DNA of 64,000 nucleotides from Campylobacterales bacterium (GCA_026390075.1 JAPLGP010000055.1:45863-109862), one strand, 5' to 3'. Shown: positions 25,944-35,746, numbered from the stretch's first letter. A program made the numbers and translations. The notes: generated by a model from the letters alone, not told the origin.

Positions 25944-27010
25944 TTACTCAGCCTCACAAATTCTCTTACTTCTTTGTCCATCAAAAAGACATCATCCACA
26001 TTTCTTGGCATGTGGATAAATTTTTCATACGCCTTTAAAATGTTTCGAGATATATCCATAAAACCTATCTCTTTGTTAATAAATTTCTCAATTGCTGCTT
26101 CGTTTGCCGCGTTTATAATGACCCCTTTTTCAGGGTTTTTGAGAAGTTCTTCTTTTATCTGCCAAATCGGATATCGCTCTGTTTTTATCTCACGAAATTC
26201 TAAAGAACCGACTTGTAATAAATCCACATGCCCTAATATATTTTCATTCATTGTAGCATCCAAAGCGTAAGCGATAGGGAGTTGCATGTTGGCATGTGCA
26301 AAGTGTGCAGTAGTTGAGCCATCTTTAAAATCTATGAGTGCGTGGATGAGGGATTTTGTCTCTATAATAGCGTCATATTTGCCTTCGCCAAAGAGCCATC
26401 TCGCTTCAAGGAGTTCAAACATTTTGTTGACCATTGTGGCTGAGTCGATGGTTATTTTTTGTCCCATCGACCAGTTTGGATGTTTTTGGGTATCCGCCAA
26501 AGTTGCACTCTCAAGATGCTTGATATCCCAGTCACGAAATGCTCCGCCACTTGCTGTGATAATCATCTTCTCAACAGGTCTGTTTTGCATCAGATACCAA
26601 AGACCGAAATGTTCACTATCAATGGGCTGGATTTTACTTGTGTCGATAAAACTTCCACATGCTACAAGAGACTCTTTGTTTGCTAACGCAACTCTTTTTC
26701 CACATGCCAGAGATGTTAGTGTAGGACGAAGACCCAAAAAACCTACAAGAGCGTTGACAACGAGTTCAGAGCTAGAATCTTCTATAACTTTGAGAATTGC
26801 CTCTTCACCGAAATAGACATTTGTATGATTTACATTTTTGATATCTTCTTGCCGTGCGACGACAACAATTTTCGGTGCATGATTTAAAATCTGAGTATTT
26901 AAAAGATCAATGTTATTTCCAGCAACCAAAACTTCAACAGAGATGTTGAATTTTTTGGCAACTTCAAGTGTATTTACTCCGATGGAGCCTGTCGAGCCTA
27001 GAAGTATCAA
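25940..27010 (-). CDS. dxr: 1-deoxy-D-xylulose 5-phosphate reductoisomerase
   Basis: 356 residues. The NADPH-binding motif [13 protein letters not shown] is at the N terminus, with [23 protein letters not shown] and the substrate-binding [16 protein letters not shown] motif. This is the committed step of the MEP isoprenoid pathway. It lies in an operon cdsA-dxr-tsaD on the minus strand, with a one-base gap after cdsA and an ATGA overlap with tsaD. Three exact 10-mers (26007, 26223, 26699) and a variant (26291) fall within it. Confidence 0.97.
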   Translation of the reverse strand: MILLGSTGSIGVNTLEVAKKFNISVEVLVAGNNIDLLNTQILNHAPKIVVVARQEDIKNVNHTNVYFGEEAILKVIEDSSSELVVNALVGFLGLRPTLTSLACGKRVALANKESLVACGSFIDTSKIQPIDSEHFGLWYLMQNRPVEKMIITASGGAFRDWDIKHLESATLADTQKHPNWSMGQKITIDSATMVNKMFELLEARWLFGEGKYDAIIETKSLIHALIDFKDGSTTAHFAHANMQLPIAYALDATMNENILGHVDLLQVGSLEFREIKTERYPIWQIKEELLKNPEKGVIINAANEAAIEKFINKEIGFMDISRNILKAYEKFIHMPRNVDDVFLMDKEVREFVRLSK

Positions 27011-27011
27011 A

Positions 27012-27767
27012 CTATACTAAACCTCGCAAGAGTACAAGCATCATAATAGAACCAAAAAGATAGCCATCTATGCGGTCAAGAACACCGCCATGCCCTGGGA
27101 GTAAATCCCCACTATCTTTTACACCAGCTTTTCGCTTAAGAGAACTCTCAAACAAATCACCAAAAATAGAACTAACAGCAACCATAAAAGAGATGATAAC
27201 CGACACGCCTAAGTCAACAATAGTAACACCAATAAACATTCCACTCATAGTTGCAACAAAAACACCGCCCACAACACCTTCTAAAGTTTTGTTTGGGCTT
27301 GTCTCACTAAAAGGTGTTTTTCCTATACTTTTTCCAACCACATACGCTCCAACATCCGTCATGGCAACGACTACAACGAGCCATAAAAGTGATTCGATGC
27401 CATACTCTTGATACATCGTAAATGTAAAAAGTATCCCTGCAGTTGGGTAGATAAAAGGAAAAAAGTTTTTCCACTCTAAGTCTTTGTTAAAAGCAACAGC
27501 ACTCGCATACGCAAGACCAGCGAGGACAAATAAATCATCTCCATAAGGATAGACTAAAGTTAAAAGCCACAATCCCGCAGCGTATGTCAAAAGTGAGTCA
27601 TTTTCAACTTCAAATAATTTTGCAGCTTCTCTAAATGCTAAAATATAAATAGCACCCATAGTGAACCACATTAAATAAAAATTATCAATAAACCCTATCA
27701 GTAAAACAGTACCAGCAAGAGCTAAACCAGTTGTTATTCTCTCTTTATTGCTCTCAAATATACTCAT
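27012..27767 (-). CDS. cdsA: Phosphatidate cytidylyltransferase CdsA
   Basis: 251 residues from the ATG at 27767, with AGAGGAAAG upstream; a TTG one codon earlier is less likely. It is a polytopic inner-membrane protein with about seven hydrophobic segments. The C-terminal signature is KDSGDLLPGHGGVLDRIDGY, preceded by SPNKTLEG. It makes CDP-diacylglycerol for phospholipid synthesis. It is the first gene of the cdsA-dxr-tsaD operon. Confidence 0.95.
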   Translation of the reverse strand: MSIFESNKERITTGLALAGTVLLIGFIDNFYLMWFTMGAIYILAFREAAKLFEVENDSLLTYAAGLWLLTLVYPYGDDLFVLAGLAYASAVAFNKDLEWKNFFPFIYPTAGILFTFTMYQEYGIESLLWLVVVVAMTDVGAYVVGKSIGKTPFSETSPNKTLEGVVGGVFVATMSGMFIGVTIVDLGVSVIISFMVAVSSIFGDLFESSLKRKAGVKDSGDLLPGHGGVLDRIDGYLFGSIMMLVLLRGLV

Positions 27768-27806
27768 CAACTTTCCTCTATATAATCTAGTGCGAATTAT
27801 ATCTTA

Positions 27807-28112
27807 TCACACTTTAATATCTAATCTATGTTCAGAAAAATCAATCTCGTTCTCTTGTGATTTTTGTTCTTTCTTTTTATTTCTTTTATTCTCTTGGTCG
27901 GCTTCATTTTTTTCATGTTCTCTATCGGAATCAACTTCAGAGTTCCCCTCAGCAGGACGCACTTCTAAAACTTTTTCATCTCTTGCATTTACAGCAGCCT
28001 GTGCAGCGACATTTTGGAGGTCAAAACGGTTATGTTGGTTTGCTTGTACACTCGAGACGGTGGCAATTTGTTGATTGACATAAATAGTATTCCCAATAGC
28101 ACCTACTGCCAC
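27807..28112 (-). CDS. Charged hypothetical protein (101 aa)
   Basis: 101 residues with a conserved-looking N terminus (MAVGAIGNTIYVNQQIATVS), then an extremely charged tail rich in Lys, Glu and Asn that is probably disordered. AAGGAG precedes the ATG. No signal peptide or known domain. It lies between rqcH and cdsA on the same strand, preceded by a leader with three hairpins. I do not recognise the family. Confidence 0.6.
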   Translation of the reverse strand: MAVGAIGNTIYVNQQIATVSSVQANQHNRFDLQNVAAQAAVNARDEKVLEVRPAEGNSEVDSDREHEKNEADQENKRNKKKEQKSQENEIDFSEHRLDIKV

Positions 28113-28138
28113 AACTTGCTCCTTAATTTTATTTCATA

Positions 28139-28214
28139 AAGTGAAGGAACCCTTCATATTTGTCCCATAAAGAAACAAGTTCCTTTATTCCGCTTAGGGC
28201 GCTGAGCCCACTAA
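28139..28214 (-). promoter_or_regulatory. Three consecutive hairpins between rqcH and the 101-aa gene
   Basis: On the minus strand CTTTAGTGGGC...GCCCTAAG (about 28190-28214), ATAAAG...CTTTAT and TGAAGG-GTT-CCTTCA (about 28141-28155) follow one another. None ends in a clear U-tract. They could be a structured 5' leader or 3' processing elements. Confidence 0.35.
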
Positions 28215-28217
28215 AGC

Positions 28218-29189
28218 TTAGTTACGAGTATCTACTTCAATGGTGTTATATTTGTTATAAAGTACATTTGCACCATTTTGAATAGTAACTTCTCTTCGTG
28301 GGGTATAATCGACCAAAAACCTGTCTTTTTCAAACATCGTGAAGTCAACACACAATCTTGCCGCACTCTCTATGATGTGCATAGGTACATTTTGCTTGTC
28401 CGTTGTGATGATAACATGCGCGGATGGACGCTCTTTCATGTGCAGCCAAACATCTTTAGCTCTTGCATTTTTCAGGAGTTCCACATTGCCTTTTTCATTT
28501 TTTCCAAGTTGAACTTTATACCCCTCAACCCAAAAAGTTTCAATAGAATCATTGATTTTTACTTTTTTGTTTTGAACTTTTTTTGGAAAGAGAAGCTCTA
28601 CTTTTGCTACATCTTTCGCCTCTTCAATCGTGTTGATAAAAAGTTTTAAATGCTCCATTTTTGAGCCTAAAGAACCTCTTTCGATATGGAGATTTTTAAC
28701 TTTTTGTTTGGCTTTTTTACTTTGAGAAAAGAGTGCATTTGAGATCATTGCTACAGACGAATAAGTTTTTGCAAGTTCAATAAAAACTTTGTTCCCATCA
28801 TAGTCATCAAGCTCTAAACTTTTTGTGTAAGGCTTTATTTTGTGCATATTTGATAAAACAAGATTTCCATTGTGTTGGTTCGTTTGCGCTTCATCTCTTA
28901 AACTCTCTTCATCTTCAAGTGCGTGAAATAACTTCTCAACTTTTTTTAGCTTTTTATGTAAAAGAGTAATTTTTTGTTTTTTGAGTGATGCGAGTTTTTG
29001 GTTTTGCTCTTTTTCATGTTGCGCATATACAAATTGTTCAATATCTTCGAGTGGATACTCTTTTGCCTCAAATGGTGCATTTGGTACATTTAAAAGTTTC
29101 TGTCCCACTCTGACTTCACGAAAAGAGGAGAACAAATCCACATGCCGAAGTGCCTCAAGGACAACTTCATTTTCATCTAAGAGAATCAC
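28218..29189 (-). pseudogene. rqcH: RqcH/NFACT protein, C-terminal part (frameshifted)
   Basis: 323 residues holding the end of the NFACT-N domain (ILLDENEVVLEALRHVD), a coiled-coil region (about 60-105) and the NFACT-R domain (DVWLHMKERPSAHVIIT). RqcH recruits tRNA-Ala to obstructed 50S subunits to tag stalled peptides. The frame stays open upstream of the listed Met, where it encodes VRFTSSVASAYKQ and LQFEFTGKYTNV, the expected continuation of the family. The matching N-terminal segment is in the other frame. So the gene is interrupted by a one-base shift near 29270-29285. One dispersed 10-mer lies at 29137 (Arg-His-Val-Asp). Confidence 0.8.
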
Positions 29190-29521
29190 ATTTGTATATT
29201 TTCCAGTAAATTCAAACTGTAAAATTGTAGTTTCTTGTTTGTACGCAGATGCAACGCTTGAAGTAAACCTAACACATCTAGGATATTTGCACGATTAAAT
29301 CGTTTTGCCAAAAGCACATCAAAAGGAGCGTTATAAACTTTTGAACGCGTATAAGATGGGCATTTAAACATAGTTGCATTCGAGCGTTGCATCTCAAAAT
29401 AGACAGCATCGTCTTTGTCAAAAGAGATTTTAATAATGGTGTCGGAAACTCTATAAATCGCAGAGATTTTTGTAAATTTCTTAAGGTAAATAATGATTTG
29501 TTTTAAGTGTGATAATTTCAT
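29186..29521 (-). pseudogene. rqcH: RqcH/NFACT protein, N-terminal part (frameshifted)
   Basis: 111 residues starting MKLSHLKQIIIYLKKFTKIS, with the NFACT-N features YFEMQRSNATMFKCP and LAKRFNRANILDV. After about residue 85 the sequence (LGLLQALHLRTNKK...) no longer resembles the family. The minus-one frame of the same DNA gives the proper continuation. Restoring one base between about 29270 and 29285 would fuse this ORF to the C-terminal part into a roughly 430-residue RqcH. The possibilities are a recent inactivating deletion, a sequencing error or recoding. Confidence 0.78.
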
Positions 29522-29588
29522 AGAGAGATTGTATCACAGATAAAACAACTATTGTCTTTGGGATTTGATGGTTTTTAAAATAGTATTC

Positions 29589-29786
29589 TCAGGCACTTTT
29601 TAAAATCAAAGGTAAATTTATTTCATGCTCACGATTGCGAACATTTAAAACTTCTATGGCTACTATTTCGTCATTATCGTTATAATCAACAATAACATCT
29701 TTTGATTGCTCTTGGCTTTCCACAACCTTATCATCTGATAAGATTACATAAATAGAATTTGTTTCGTCGTCATATTTTATTTTCAT
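29589..29786 (-). CDS. DUF2283-family small protein
   Basis: 65 residues: MKIKYDDETNSIYVILSDDK, DVIVDYNDNDEIVAIEVLN. This is the typical DUF2283 beta-rich pattern (Y-D-x-x-x-D-x-x-Y). DUF2283 proteins often pair with DUF4258 proteins in toxin-antitoxin-like two-gene units. Here it follows the DUF4258 gene with an ATGA overlap. Confidence 0.8.
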   Translation of the reverse strand: MKIKYDDETNSIYVILSDDKVVESQEQSKDVIVDYNDNDEIVAIEVLNVRNREHEINLPLILKSA

Positions 29787-30028
29787 TTACAACCCTTTTT
29801 TCTCATATCTCTATCGAAATATGTCGTAATTATTTTTAAATTTGTAGGATTAGCTACAACTTTTAAACATTTATTTGAAGCTTCTTCAATAGATTTAAAA
29901 AAGTGTACTTCAATTTCGCTTACCACAACATACATATCAGCATTATCAACTGTTAGTTCTATCCATTGTAAGTGAATCTCTCTTGATGTTATTACATCAT
30001 AAGCATGTTGCGTTAATTTGTATTTCAT
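29783..30028 (-). CDS. DUF4258-family small protein
   Basis: 81 residues from the ATG at 30028 (MKYKLTQHAYDVITSREI). The open frame extends upstream to a TTG at 30079 inside a dispersed repeat, but that start is unlikely. DUF4258 members have the H-A-x-x-R-M-type N terminus, seen here as QHAYDVITSREI, and an I-T-x-Y near the C terminus. It is a probable toxin-like partner of the DUF2283 protein, by analogy with known pairs. Confidence 0.7.
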   Translation of the reverse strand: MKYKLTQHAYDVITSREIHLQWIELTVDNADMYVVVSEIEVHFFKSIEEASNKCLKVVANPTNLKIITTYFDRDMRKKGCK

Positions 30029-30066
30029 AGTAAAAATTATATCATAGGTATATAATTTTAAAGAAT

Positions 30067-30124
30067 TTCCACATGCCAATGAAAATCAAAGAAAAAATAT
30101 ATACTGATATTTTGGCATGTGGAA
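30067..30124. repeat. Inverted pair of the dispersed 10-mer (13-bp arms)
   Basis: TTCCACATGCCAA at 30067-30079 and TTGGCATGTGGAA at 30112-30124 are perfect inverted copies separated by 32 bases. They lie between the divergent DUF4258 and SUV3-like helicase genes, so they cannot be a terminator for either. Confidence 0.9.
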
Positions 30125-30170
30125 TATCCTCATCAATTTTTATATAAATGATATTTAGCTACAATCACAT

Positions 30171-32966
30171 ATGGCAAATAAACATAAAAAAAATACAAAA
30201 ATCAATCAAAAAATCAAAAAATATTTCGATAATGACCCTTTTGATGTTGGTATAGAACGAGTCAGCACTGAGACGCTGAGTGAGCTTTGTCACTATCTTG
30301 GAATTTACGATATTGAGCACAATAAAAAAGTTCTTTTAAAGACTATACGAGCGTTTTGGAGTGAGGCAGATAGTGACTTTCGTCAAGAGATTTTAAACTT
30401 TTTTCATGCAAATGGGGTAATATATTTCTCAACAACTCCCAAAGAACCCAGCATAGAAAGAAGCGAAAAAATAGAGAGTATTTTAAAAGAGTTAAATGTA
30501 ACTCCAGAGGAAGCTGCTCTGCTTTTTGATGCTTTTATGGAAGTAAGAAGTAAGAAGATTACCGTAGAAAAGATGGAGTCAAAACTCATTCATATTCGCT
30601 ATGAGATGAAAAAAGAGGAGTTGCAAAAGAGACTCGACGGTATTTTTGATTTTAATGATATCTTAGAGTTTAACGCATCTTTAAAATATACGCTTTATGA
30701 GCAAAGTTTCCATAAAATACTGACTTTAAATACAAAAGCATATGATTCTAACTATCTGAATGAGACTCCAATCGAGATACTTGTAACTCAGATTAGTACC
30801 GATAAAGAAGCTGTTGTTGCACAAAAACAAAAAAGTATAGATGAGTTCTTAGCAAATATAAAAAATCCTCATCCTTATTTAAACCACGAGCAGATTATAA
30901 ATGCATTCCGAGCAGCTCCTCCAAAATCAAAACTTAAATATCCTGCACTTAAACCTGAAGTTTTAAAAGAGATACTTGGGCAAAATGGAGCGGTTTTAGA
31001 GATAGACCCACATGCCGAAGAAGTTTTACTTAAAGTTGAAGAGCAATATACGCTTCCATACTCAGAGATAGTACTTCCCTATATTTTAGAAGTTCACATA
31101 GAGATAGGTACTCTTTTAGAAAATATTTGGTTAGCGCAGGAACTTCATTTGGATGAAGAGATACAAAATGCAAAAAAAGAGAATGAAGCGCATTTTAGAG
31201 AGTCGTTAAAATCGCTTGTAGATGAGTGCGGAAGTTATGCAACGCTTTTGCATTTTACAGAGGAACAACTTTATAAAAAAGTGTATGAGTTTTTAGTGGG
31301 ATTGATGTCAAAATCATTAACTATTAGTTCCAAAACAGCTCGAAAAACAATCAAAACATTTATGTTTAGCATCCATGAACAGCTTATAAAAAAACAGCGA
31401 CAAGCACTTCTTGCTCGAACCATACGAGATTTTAAAAACCTTTTTCCTATGGCGAGGCAGATGAGAAGAAAACTCATTCTTCACATAGGTCCGACAAATA
31501 GTGGAAAGACCTACCAAGCGATGCAAAAGCTTCAAAACGCTGATACTGGTTATTATCTTGCACCTTTGAGACTTCTTGCACTTGAGGGGTATGAAACGCT
31601 CAAAGAAAACGGGATTGAGAGTTCACTTATCACAGGAGAGGAGCAACTTTTAAATGAAGATGCGACACATATCAGTTCTACGATAGAAATGTTGAACTTT
31701 GAAGTAGATGTGGATGTTTGTGTCATCGATGAGGTGCAGATGATAGATGACCGTGATCGTGGTTGGGCATGGGCAAATGCAATTATAGGTGCACCTGCAA
31801 AAGAGATTATTATGACTGGTTCACCAAATGTCAAGGAAGCTATTATCGCTTTAGCTGAGTATTTAGGTGAAGAGCTTGAAATCATAAATTTTGAGAGAAA
31901 AAATCCACTCAGACTTTTGGATGAACCGACAAATGCCAGAGATGTAAAAGAAGCAACAGCGATTATCGCTTTTACGAGAAAAGATGTGCTCAAACTCAAA
32001 CAAAATTTTTCAAAACATTTTAAAGTAAGTGTTGTGTATGGAAATCTCTCCCCAGAAGTGAGACGCGAAGAAGCAAGAAGATTTAGAGAAAAAGAGACGC
32101 AGATACTTATCGCAACAGACGCTATTGCTATGGGGATGAACTTACCGATTCAAACCATACTTTTTTCTAAAGCAGATAAGTTTGATGGCATAAGTCAAAG
32201 AAATTTACAGCCATCTGAGGTGCATCAAATTTCAGGTCGGGCAGGGCGATTTGGCTTACATGAAGAGGGATTTGTAGGCGCACTGAGTGGCGAAGTCTTA
32301 AGTATGGTAAAAAAGAATTTTCATCAAGAAGCAAAAAAAATCACTGTACCTTTTAGAGTCATGGCAAATTTAGAACATATTAAATTAGTTAGTACTATTC
32401 TTGAAGAGCGATCCCTCAAAGAGGTTCTTCGGTTTTTCGTTGAAAATATGGAGTTCAGTGGACCTTTTCATGCTTCAAACTTGGATGACATGGTAGAAGC
32501 TGCGATTATTGTTGATAGATATGACTTAGACATCGCTACAAAATACCATCTTGCCTGTGCACCGCTTACTCTGAAATCTCCTTATATTTTAAGTGCCTTT
32601 GAGAGCTACATAGTATCATTAGAGCAAAAAATGCCTGTTGTGTATGTTCCGCCAATACTCTCTGGGAGTTTTGCTCAAACAGCAGAAGAACTCTTACAAG
32701 CAGAAGATATGGTAAAAGAAATTTCGCTTTATTTGTGGTTGAGTTATAGATTTAAAGAGTATTTTTTGGATGCGGAGAGAGCAAGAAAATCACGCCATGT
32801 TTTAAATAAATTTATAGAAGAGTCTCTGCAACAGAGCCATTTTGTGCCAAGATGCAGAATATGTCAAGCAGCTCTGCCTCTTAACTCAAAATACAGCATT
32901 TGCCAGACATGTTTTAAAAAGCATTATACAACCCAAAAAGGGCATAGAGCTAATCATAGAAGATAG
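30171..32966 (+). CDS. SUV3-like DEAD/H-box RNA helicase
   Basis: 931 residues. An N-terminal helical region of about 430 residues precedes an SF2 motor. Walker A is IGPTNSGKTYQA near 440, followed by PLRLLALEGYE and LITGEEQ. The DEVQ box is VCVIDEVQMIDDRDRGWAW near 517, and the C-terminal motor has VVYGNLSPEVRREEARRF and HQISGRAGRFG near 684. These are the signatures of SUV3, the mitochondrial degradosome RNA helicase. The C terminus has paired CxxC motifs (RCRICQ, ICQTCFKKHY), likely zinc-binding. A role in RNA turnover is inferred. A 9-base repeat match is at 31008. Confidence 0.85.
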   Translation: MANKHKKNTKINQKIKKYFDNDPFDVGIERVSTETLSELCHYLGIYDIEHNKKVLLKTIRAFWSEADSDFRQEILNFFHANGVIYFSTTPKEPSIERSEKIESILKELNVTPEEAALLFDAFMEVRSKKITVEKMESKLIHIRYEMKKEELQKRLDGIFDFNDILEFNASLKYTLYEQSFHKILTLNTKAYDSNYLNETPIEILVTQISTDKEAVVAQKQKSIDEFLANIKNPHPYLNHEQIINAFRAAPPKSKLKYPALKPEVLKEILGQNGAVLEIDPHAEEVLLKVEEQYTLPYSEIVLPYILEVHIEIGTLLENIWLAQELHLDEEIQNAKKENEAHFRESLKSLVDECGSYATLLHFTEEQLYKKVYEFLVGLMSKSLTISSKTARKTIKTFMFSIHEQLIKKQRQALLARTIRDFKNLFPMARQMRRKLILHIGPTNSGKTYQAMQKLQNADTGYYLAPLRLLALEGYETLKENGIESSLITGEEQLLNEDATHISSTIEMLNFEVDVDVCVIDEVQMIDDRDRGWAWANAIIGAPAKEIIMTGSPNVKEAIIALAEYLGEELEIINFERKNPLRLLDEPTNARDVKEATAIIAFTRKDVLKLKQNFSKHFKVSVVYGNLSPEVRREEARRFREKETQILIATDAIAMGMNLPIQTILFSKADKFDGISQRNLQPSEVHQISGRAGRFGLHEEGFVGALSGEVLSMVKKNFHQEAKKITVPFRVMANLEHIKLVSTILEERSLKEVLRFFVENMEFSGPFHASNLDDMVEAAIIVDRYDLDIATKYHLACAPLTLKSPYILSAFESYIVSLEQKMPVVYVPPILSGSFAQTAEELLQAEDMVKEISLYLWLSYRFKEYFLDAERARKSRHVLNKFIEESLQQSHFVPRCRICQAALPLNSKYSICQTCFKKHYTTQKGHRANHRR

Positions 32967-32968
32967 GA

Positions 32969-34558
32969 TTAGCTTTTAAATTCGTCTATAGTTGATTGAA
33001 GAGAATTTGCCACATGAACAAGTCTTTGTAAATCACTTTGAATATGTTCTACGCTTGTTCCATTTTTAGTTGAAAGAGCGTCTATTTTTGCAATATCATC
33101 TATAATTTCTTGTATATTTTTGGACATTTTTAAACTATCTTCTTTAGACTTTGTTGCTACTTGAGTAGAAAGATGCATAGCATTTGAAGTTAAATGTATT
33201 TTATCTTCTACTTCATTTGAAATATTTGTAAGATTTTCTATATTTTTAGCGTTATCTTGCATTTTGTCACTTACATCGTTGATAGATTGAACAATGGTAC
33301 TCACACTCATATCTATCTCTGTTAAGCTTTTTTGCGTTCTCTCAGCTAATTTTCTTACTTCATCTGCTACAACTGCAAAGCCTCGTCCATGTTCTCCAGC
33401 TCGTGCTGCTTCTATCGCGGCATTGAGCGCTAACAAGTTTGTTTGTTCCGCAATGTCTTTAATAACATTAAGCACATCTTTTACTTGGTCAGCATCGTGT
33501 TTAAGAGCAGAGAGTTGCGATGAGAGCTCACATTCAATTTCAACAAACGAATTTACTTCACTACTAAGTGCAGAAAGTGAATGTCTTGCAGTGTCAAGTT
33601 CACTGTTTGCTTCTTGAATTGTATGCTGTGTTTGTTCAGTAGCCTCTATACTTTCTCTGAGAAGACCTTTTATAGCTTCACCTTTTTGAGTAGTTTCTCC
33701 AACTATTTTTTGCTCTTTTTGTGTACTCTCTCCGATAATATGACTAGAGCGTTCGATTTCAGAAGCGATGGATGAATTTTGCTGTCCTAGAGATTTTACT
33801 TCATTAACGGTTGCCTGAATCATTTCTATAAATTTATTGACCTCTTTGGCAGCATCGCCAAATTCATTTCCGTTTTTATCTGCTAATCGTTTTGTTAAAT
33901 CTTTATCGCCACCAACTAACTCTGAGATACGATTTTTTAAGTTGCTTAAAGGGTTGAAAATTTCTTGCATAAAAAATATACTTGCAAGAACAGAAAAAAT
34001 AATAAAACCTATAATGAGTGTTATAAAAAGTGCTTTTTGTGTAGAGAAAATCTCATCATCATTTTTATCAAGAGAAATGACTAAATCCATTACTCCAAGA
34101 ACATATCCTTCTTTGGCATTATAGTGACAAGAGAGACATTTTGTTTCCGCAACCATAGGTTTTAGCATTCTTATGGAGTGATGACCTTTTTCTTTTGTCT
34201 CTATAACTTTTGGAGCATTTGTACCTAATATTTCTAATATGAGTGTATCTGTTGTGAGTGGATGGTTTGGCTCATAGACTTCTAAAACAGCTTTAGATTT
34301 TACAATTTCAAGAGAGTCAATTCCATCGATAGCACGAGCAGCTTTAAAAGTGTCTTGAACAACGGCAGGATCGCCCATCATCATACTTCCGGTCATTGTT
34401 TGAAAGATCGATTGGCTGAGTACATTTAAAGATTGCTGTGTTGCTTTATTTGATAAGTCATTTAGTGTTGAAGATATATAAAAAGTACTTCCAAAAATTC
34501 CTAAAATACTTAAGGCTATGACCGAAACGACAACTTTCGATTTGACTGTTTGAAACAT
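32969..34558 (-). CDS. Methyl-accepting chemotaxis protein with a haem-c motif in its sensor
   Basis: 529 residues. TM1 (about 8-28) and TM2 (about 174-195) flank a periplasmic sensor of about 145 residues that contains C141-LSC-H145, a CxxCH haem-c attachment motif, as in Tll0287/DUF3365-type sensor domains. HAMP follows, then a signalling domain whose tip [20 protein letters not shown] is canonical. It should relay redox or gas (for example O2 or NO) signals to CheA; haem attachment is inferred from the motif. A minus-strand TATAAT at 34596-34591 is a likely -10 box. Confidence 0.88.
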   Translation of the reverse strand: MFQTVKSKVVVSVIALSILGIFGSTFYISSTLNDLSNKATQQSLNVLSQSIFQTMTGSMMMGDPAVVQDTFKAARAIDGIDSLEIVKSKAVLEVYEPNHPLTTDTLILEILGTNAPKVIETKEKGHHSIRMLKPMVAETKCLSCHYNAKEGYVLGVMDLVISLDKNDDEIFSTQKALFITLIIGFIIFSVLASIFFMQEIFNPLSNLKNRISELVGGDKDLTKRLADKNGNEFGDAAKEVNKFIEMIQATVNEVKSLGQQNSSIASEIERSSHIIGESTQKEQKIVGETTQKGEAIKGLLRESIEATEQTQHTIQEANSELDTARHSLSALSSEVNSFVEIECELSSQLSALKHDADQVKDVLNVIKDIAEQTNLLALNAAIEAARAGEHGRGFAVVADEVRKLAERTQKSLTEIDMSVSTIVQSINDVSDKMQDNAKNIENLTNISNEVEDKIHLTSNAMHLSTQVATKSKEDSLKMSKNIQEIIDDIAKIDALSTKNGTSVEHIQSDLQRLVHVANSLQSTIDEFKS

Positions 34559-34618
34559 AATAATTCCTAATGTTAAAACTCAAAAAAAATATTATATCAG
34601 AATACTCTTCTGAATATA

Positions 34619-35605
34619 TTACATTTTGTAGAGAATGTATTCAATTTGTTCCAAGAGGGCATCATTATCTAAGCTATTGGCATGTGCAAATGCAAGTGCA
34701 GCTCCTGCACCAACGCCATCTCTAGCTTCTTCATCATATTTATGAAGCGCTAAAATGGTCGCTTTTTTGAATGAAAAGGTGGTATAGGCGGCATGTGGAA
34801 TAAAACTAAGAAGGGAAAGTAAATGCGCGATGTTTGAGTCATGTACTACCCAAGCAGTTGTTGCAAGTGTTATGTTTTTGTCTTTTACCCTCATAAACAC
34901 ATCTTCTCTTAGTTTGTCTGCTACAAGTAAACAAACTGCCATCTGTAAACCACCTCCCAAAACAACATGAAATCTTCTTGAAGCTTCGAGTAAAAATCCC
35001 GCACAAAATATCAGCATATTATCACTTACTAATGAGAGTTTTTCTATGTTTGTCATATCGGAATTTAGAAGAGAAAGAGCATGAGTCACTGTTTCATCTT
35101 GTAAACTTGAAGAAAAATTGCAATCATACCCAAGAGCCAGTGCCGTTGCTATGGCGGTTGCGGTTCCACATGCCATACCATCAGCTAAAATAAGATAATT
35201 TCCTTTAAGTTCATAGCTTTTTCCAAAATCCATGCCTTTGCAAAAAACATCTCGTACATCAATTTGAGCACCTTCCTTGATTGAGCCTGAGGGAAGTAAG
35301 CCAAAGTTATGGCATGTGGAATGCTCGGGGATTACATCTAATCCAAGGTTTAAAATTTCAATTGTACTAAAAGGAGCAAGATTGTGAACGGCTCTTGTGA
35401 TGATGGCGGGTATTGAGATGTCTTGAAGAGTTTGTGGCGAGTTTGCAAAAAGTTTTTCATTTGTTATAAACTCTGCGTCAAGCGTTGGAGTCAGATTTAT
35501 ACTGTTGCTATTATTTGTTCTCGTAACAGATGCTGCGAGTAAAAAATCTGCTTTGCCATGTGGAAGTGAATCTTTTTCATTTGTAAAAATGTTCAATGTT
35601 TGCAT
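34619..35605 (-). CDS. cobT: Nicotinate-nucleotide:dimethylbenzimidazole phosphoribosyltransferase-like CobT (TIGR00303 type)
   Basis: 328 residues of the archaeal/cyanobacterial CobT branch rather than the classical enterobacterial type. Seen are LLAASVTRTNN, FGLLPSGSIKEGAQIDV, LILADGMACGTATAIATALA and VVLGGGLQMAVCLLVAD. It activates the lower-ligand base for cobamide assembly. Three exact dispersed 10-mers (34790, 35165, 35311) and a variant (34679) lie inside. No other cobalamin gene is adjacent. Confidence 0.8.
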   Translation of the reverse strand: MQTLNIFTNEKDSLPHGKADFLLAASVTRTNNSNSINLTPTLDAEFITNEKLFANSPQTLQDISIPAIITRAVHNLAPFSTIEILNLGLDVIPEHSTCHNFGLLPSGSIKEGAQIDVRDVFCKGMDFGKSYELKGNYLILADGMACGTATAIATALALGYDCNFSSSLQDETVTHALSLLNSDMTNIEKLSLVSDNMLIFCAGFLLEASRRFHVVLGGGLQMAVCLLVADKLREDVFMRVKDKNITLATTAWVVHDSNIAHLLSLLSFIPHAAYTTFSFKKATILALHKYDEEARDGVGAGAALAFAHANSLDNDALLEQIEYILYKM

Positions 35606-35633
35606 GGTCTCTTCTTCTTTTGTTAAAATAGTA

Positions 35634-35719
35634 AACTTCTTGCAAAACTCAAAACTAAGTGAACGATTCTGCAGCGTAAGCGAAGCCTTAGTGAGCGTGT
35701 TTTTAGTTTTGCAAGAAAT
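35634..35719. repeat. Palindromic dispersed element, copy 1
   Basis: Terminal inverted arms (AACTTCTTGCAAAAC / GTTTTGCAAGAAATC type, followed inward by AAAACTAA / TTAGTTTT) enclose a core with a GCGTAAGCGAAGCCTTAG dyad. The outer TTCTTGCA ends are shared with copies at 58.0 and 60.9 kb and the remnant at 56.1 kb. It is non-coding, between cobT and the SRP RNA gene. Confidence 0.75.
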
Positions 35720-35746
35720 CTATTTTGTAATTTAATTTTTTTTGGC

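Noticed and set aside
29783..30079. DUF4258 start inside the repeat (TTG at 30079)
   Set aside because: The added residues MACGNSLKLYTYDIIFT do not belong to the family, and an ATG at 30028 gives the normal N terminus.
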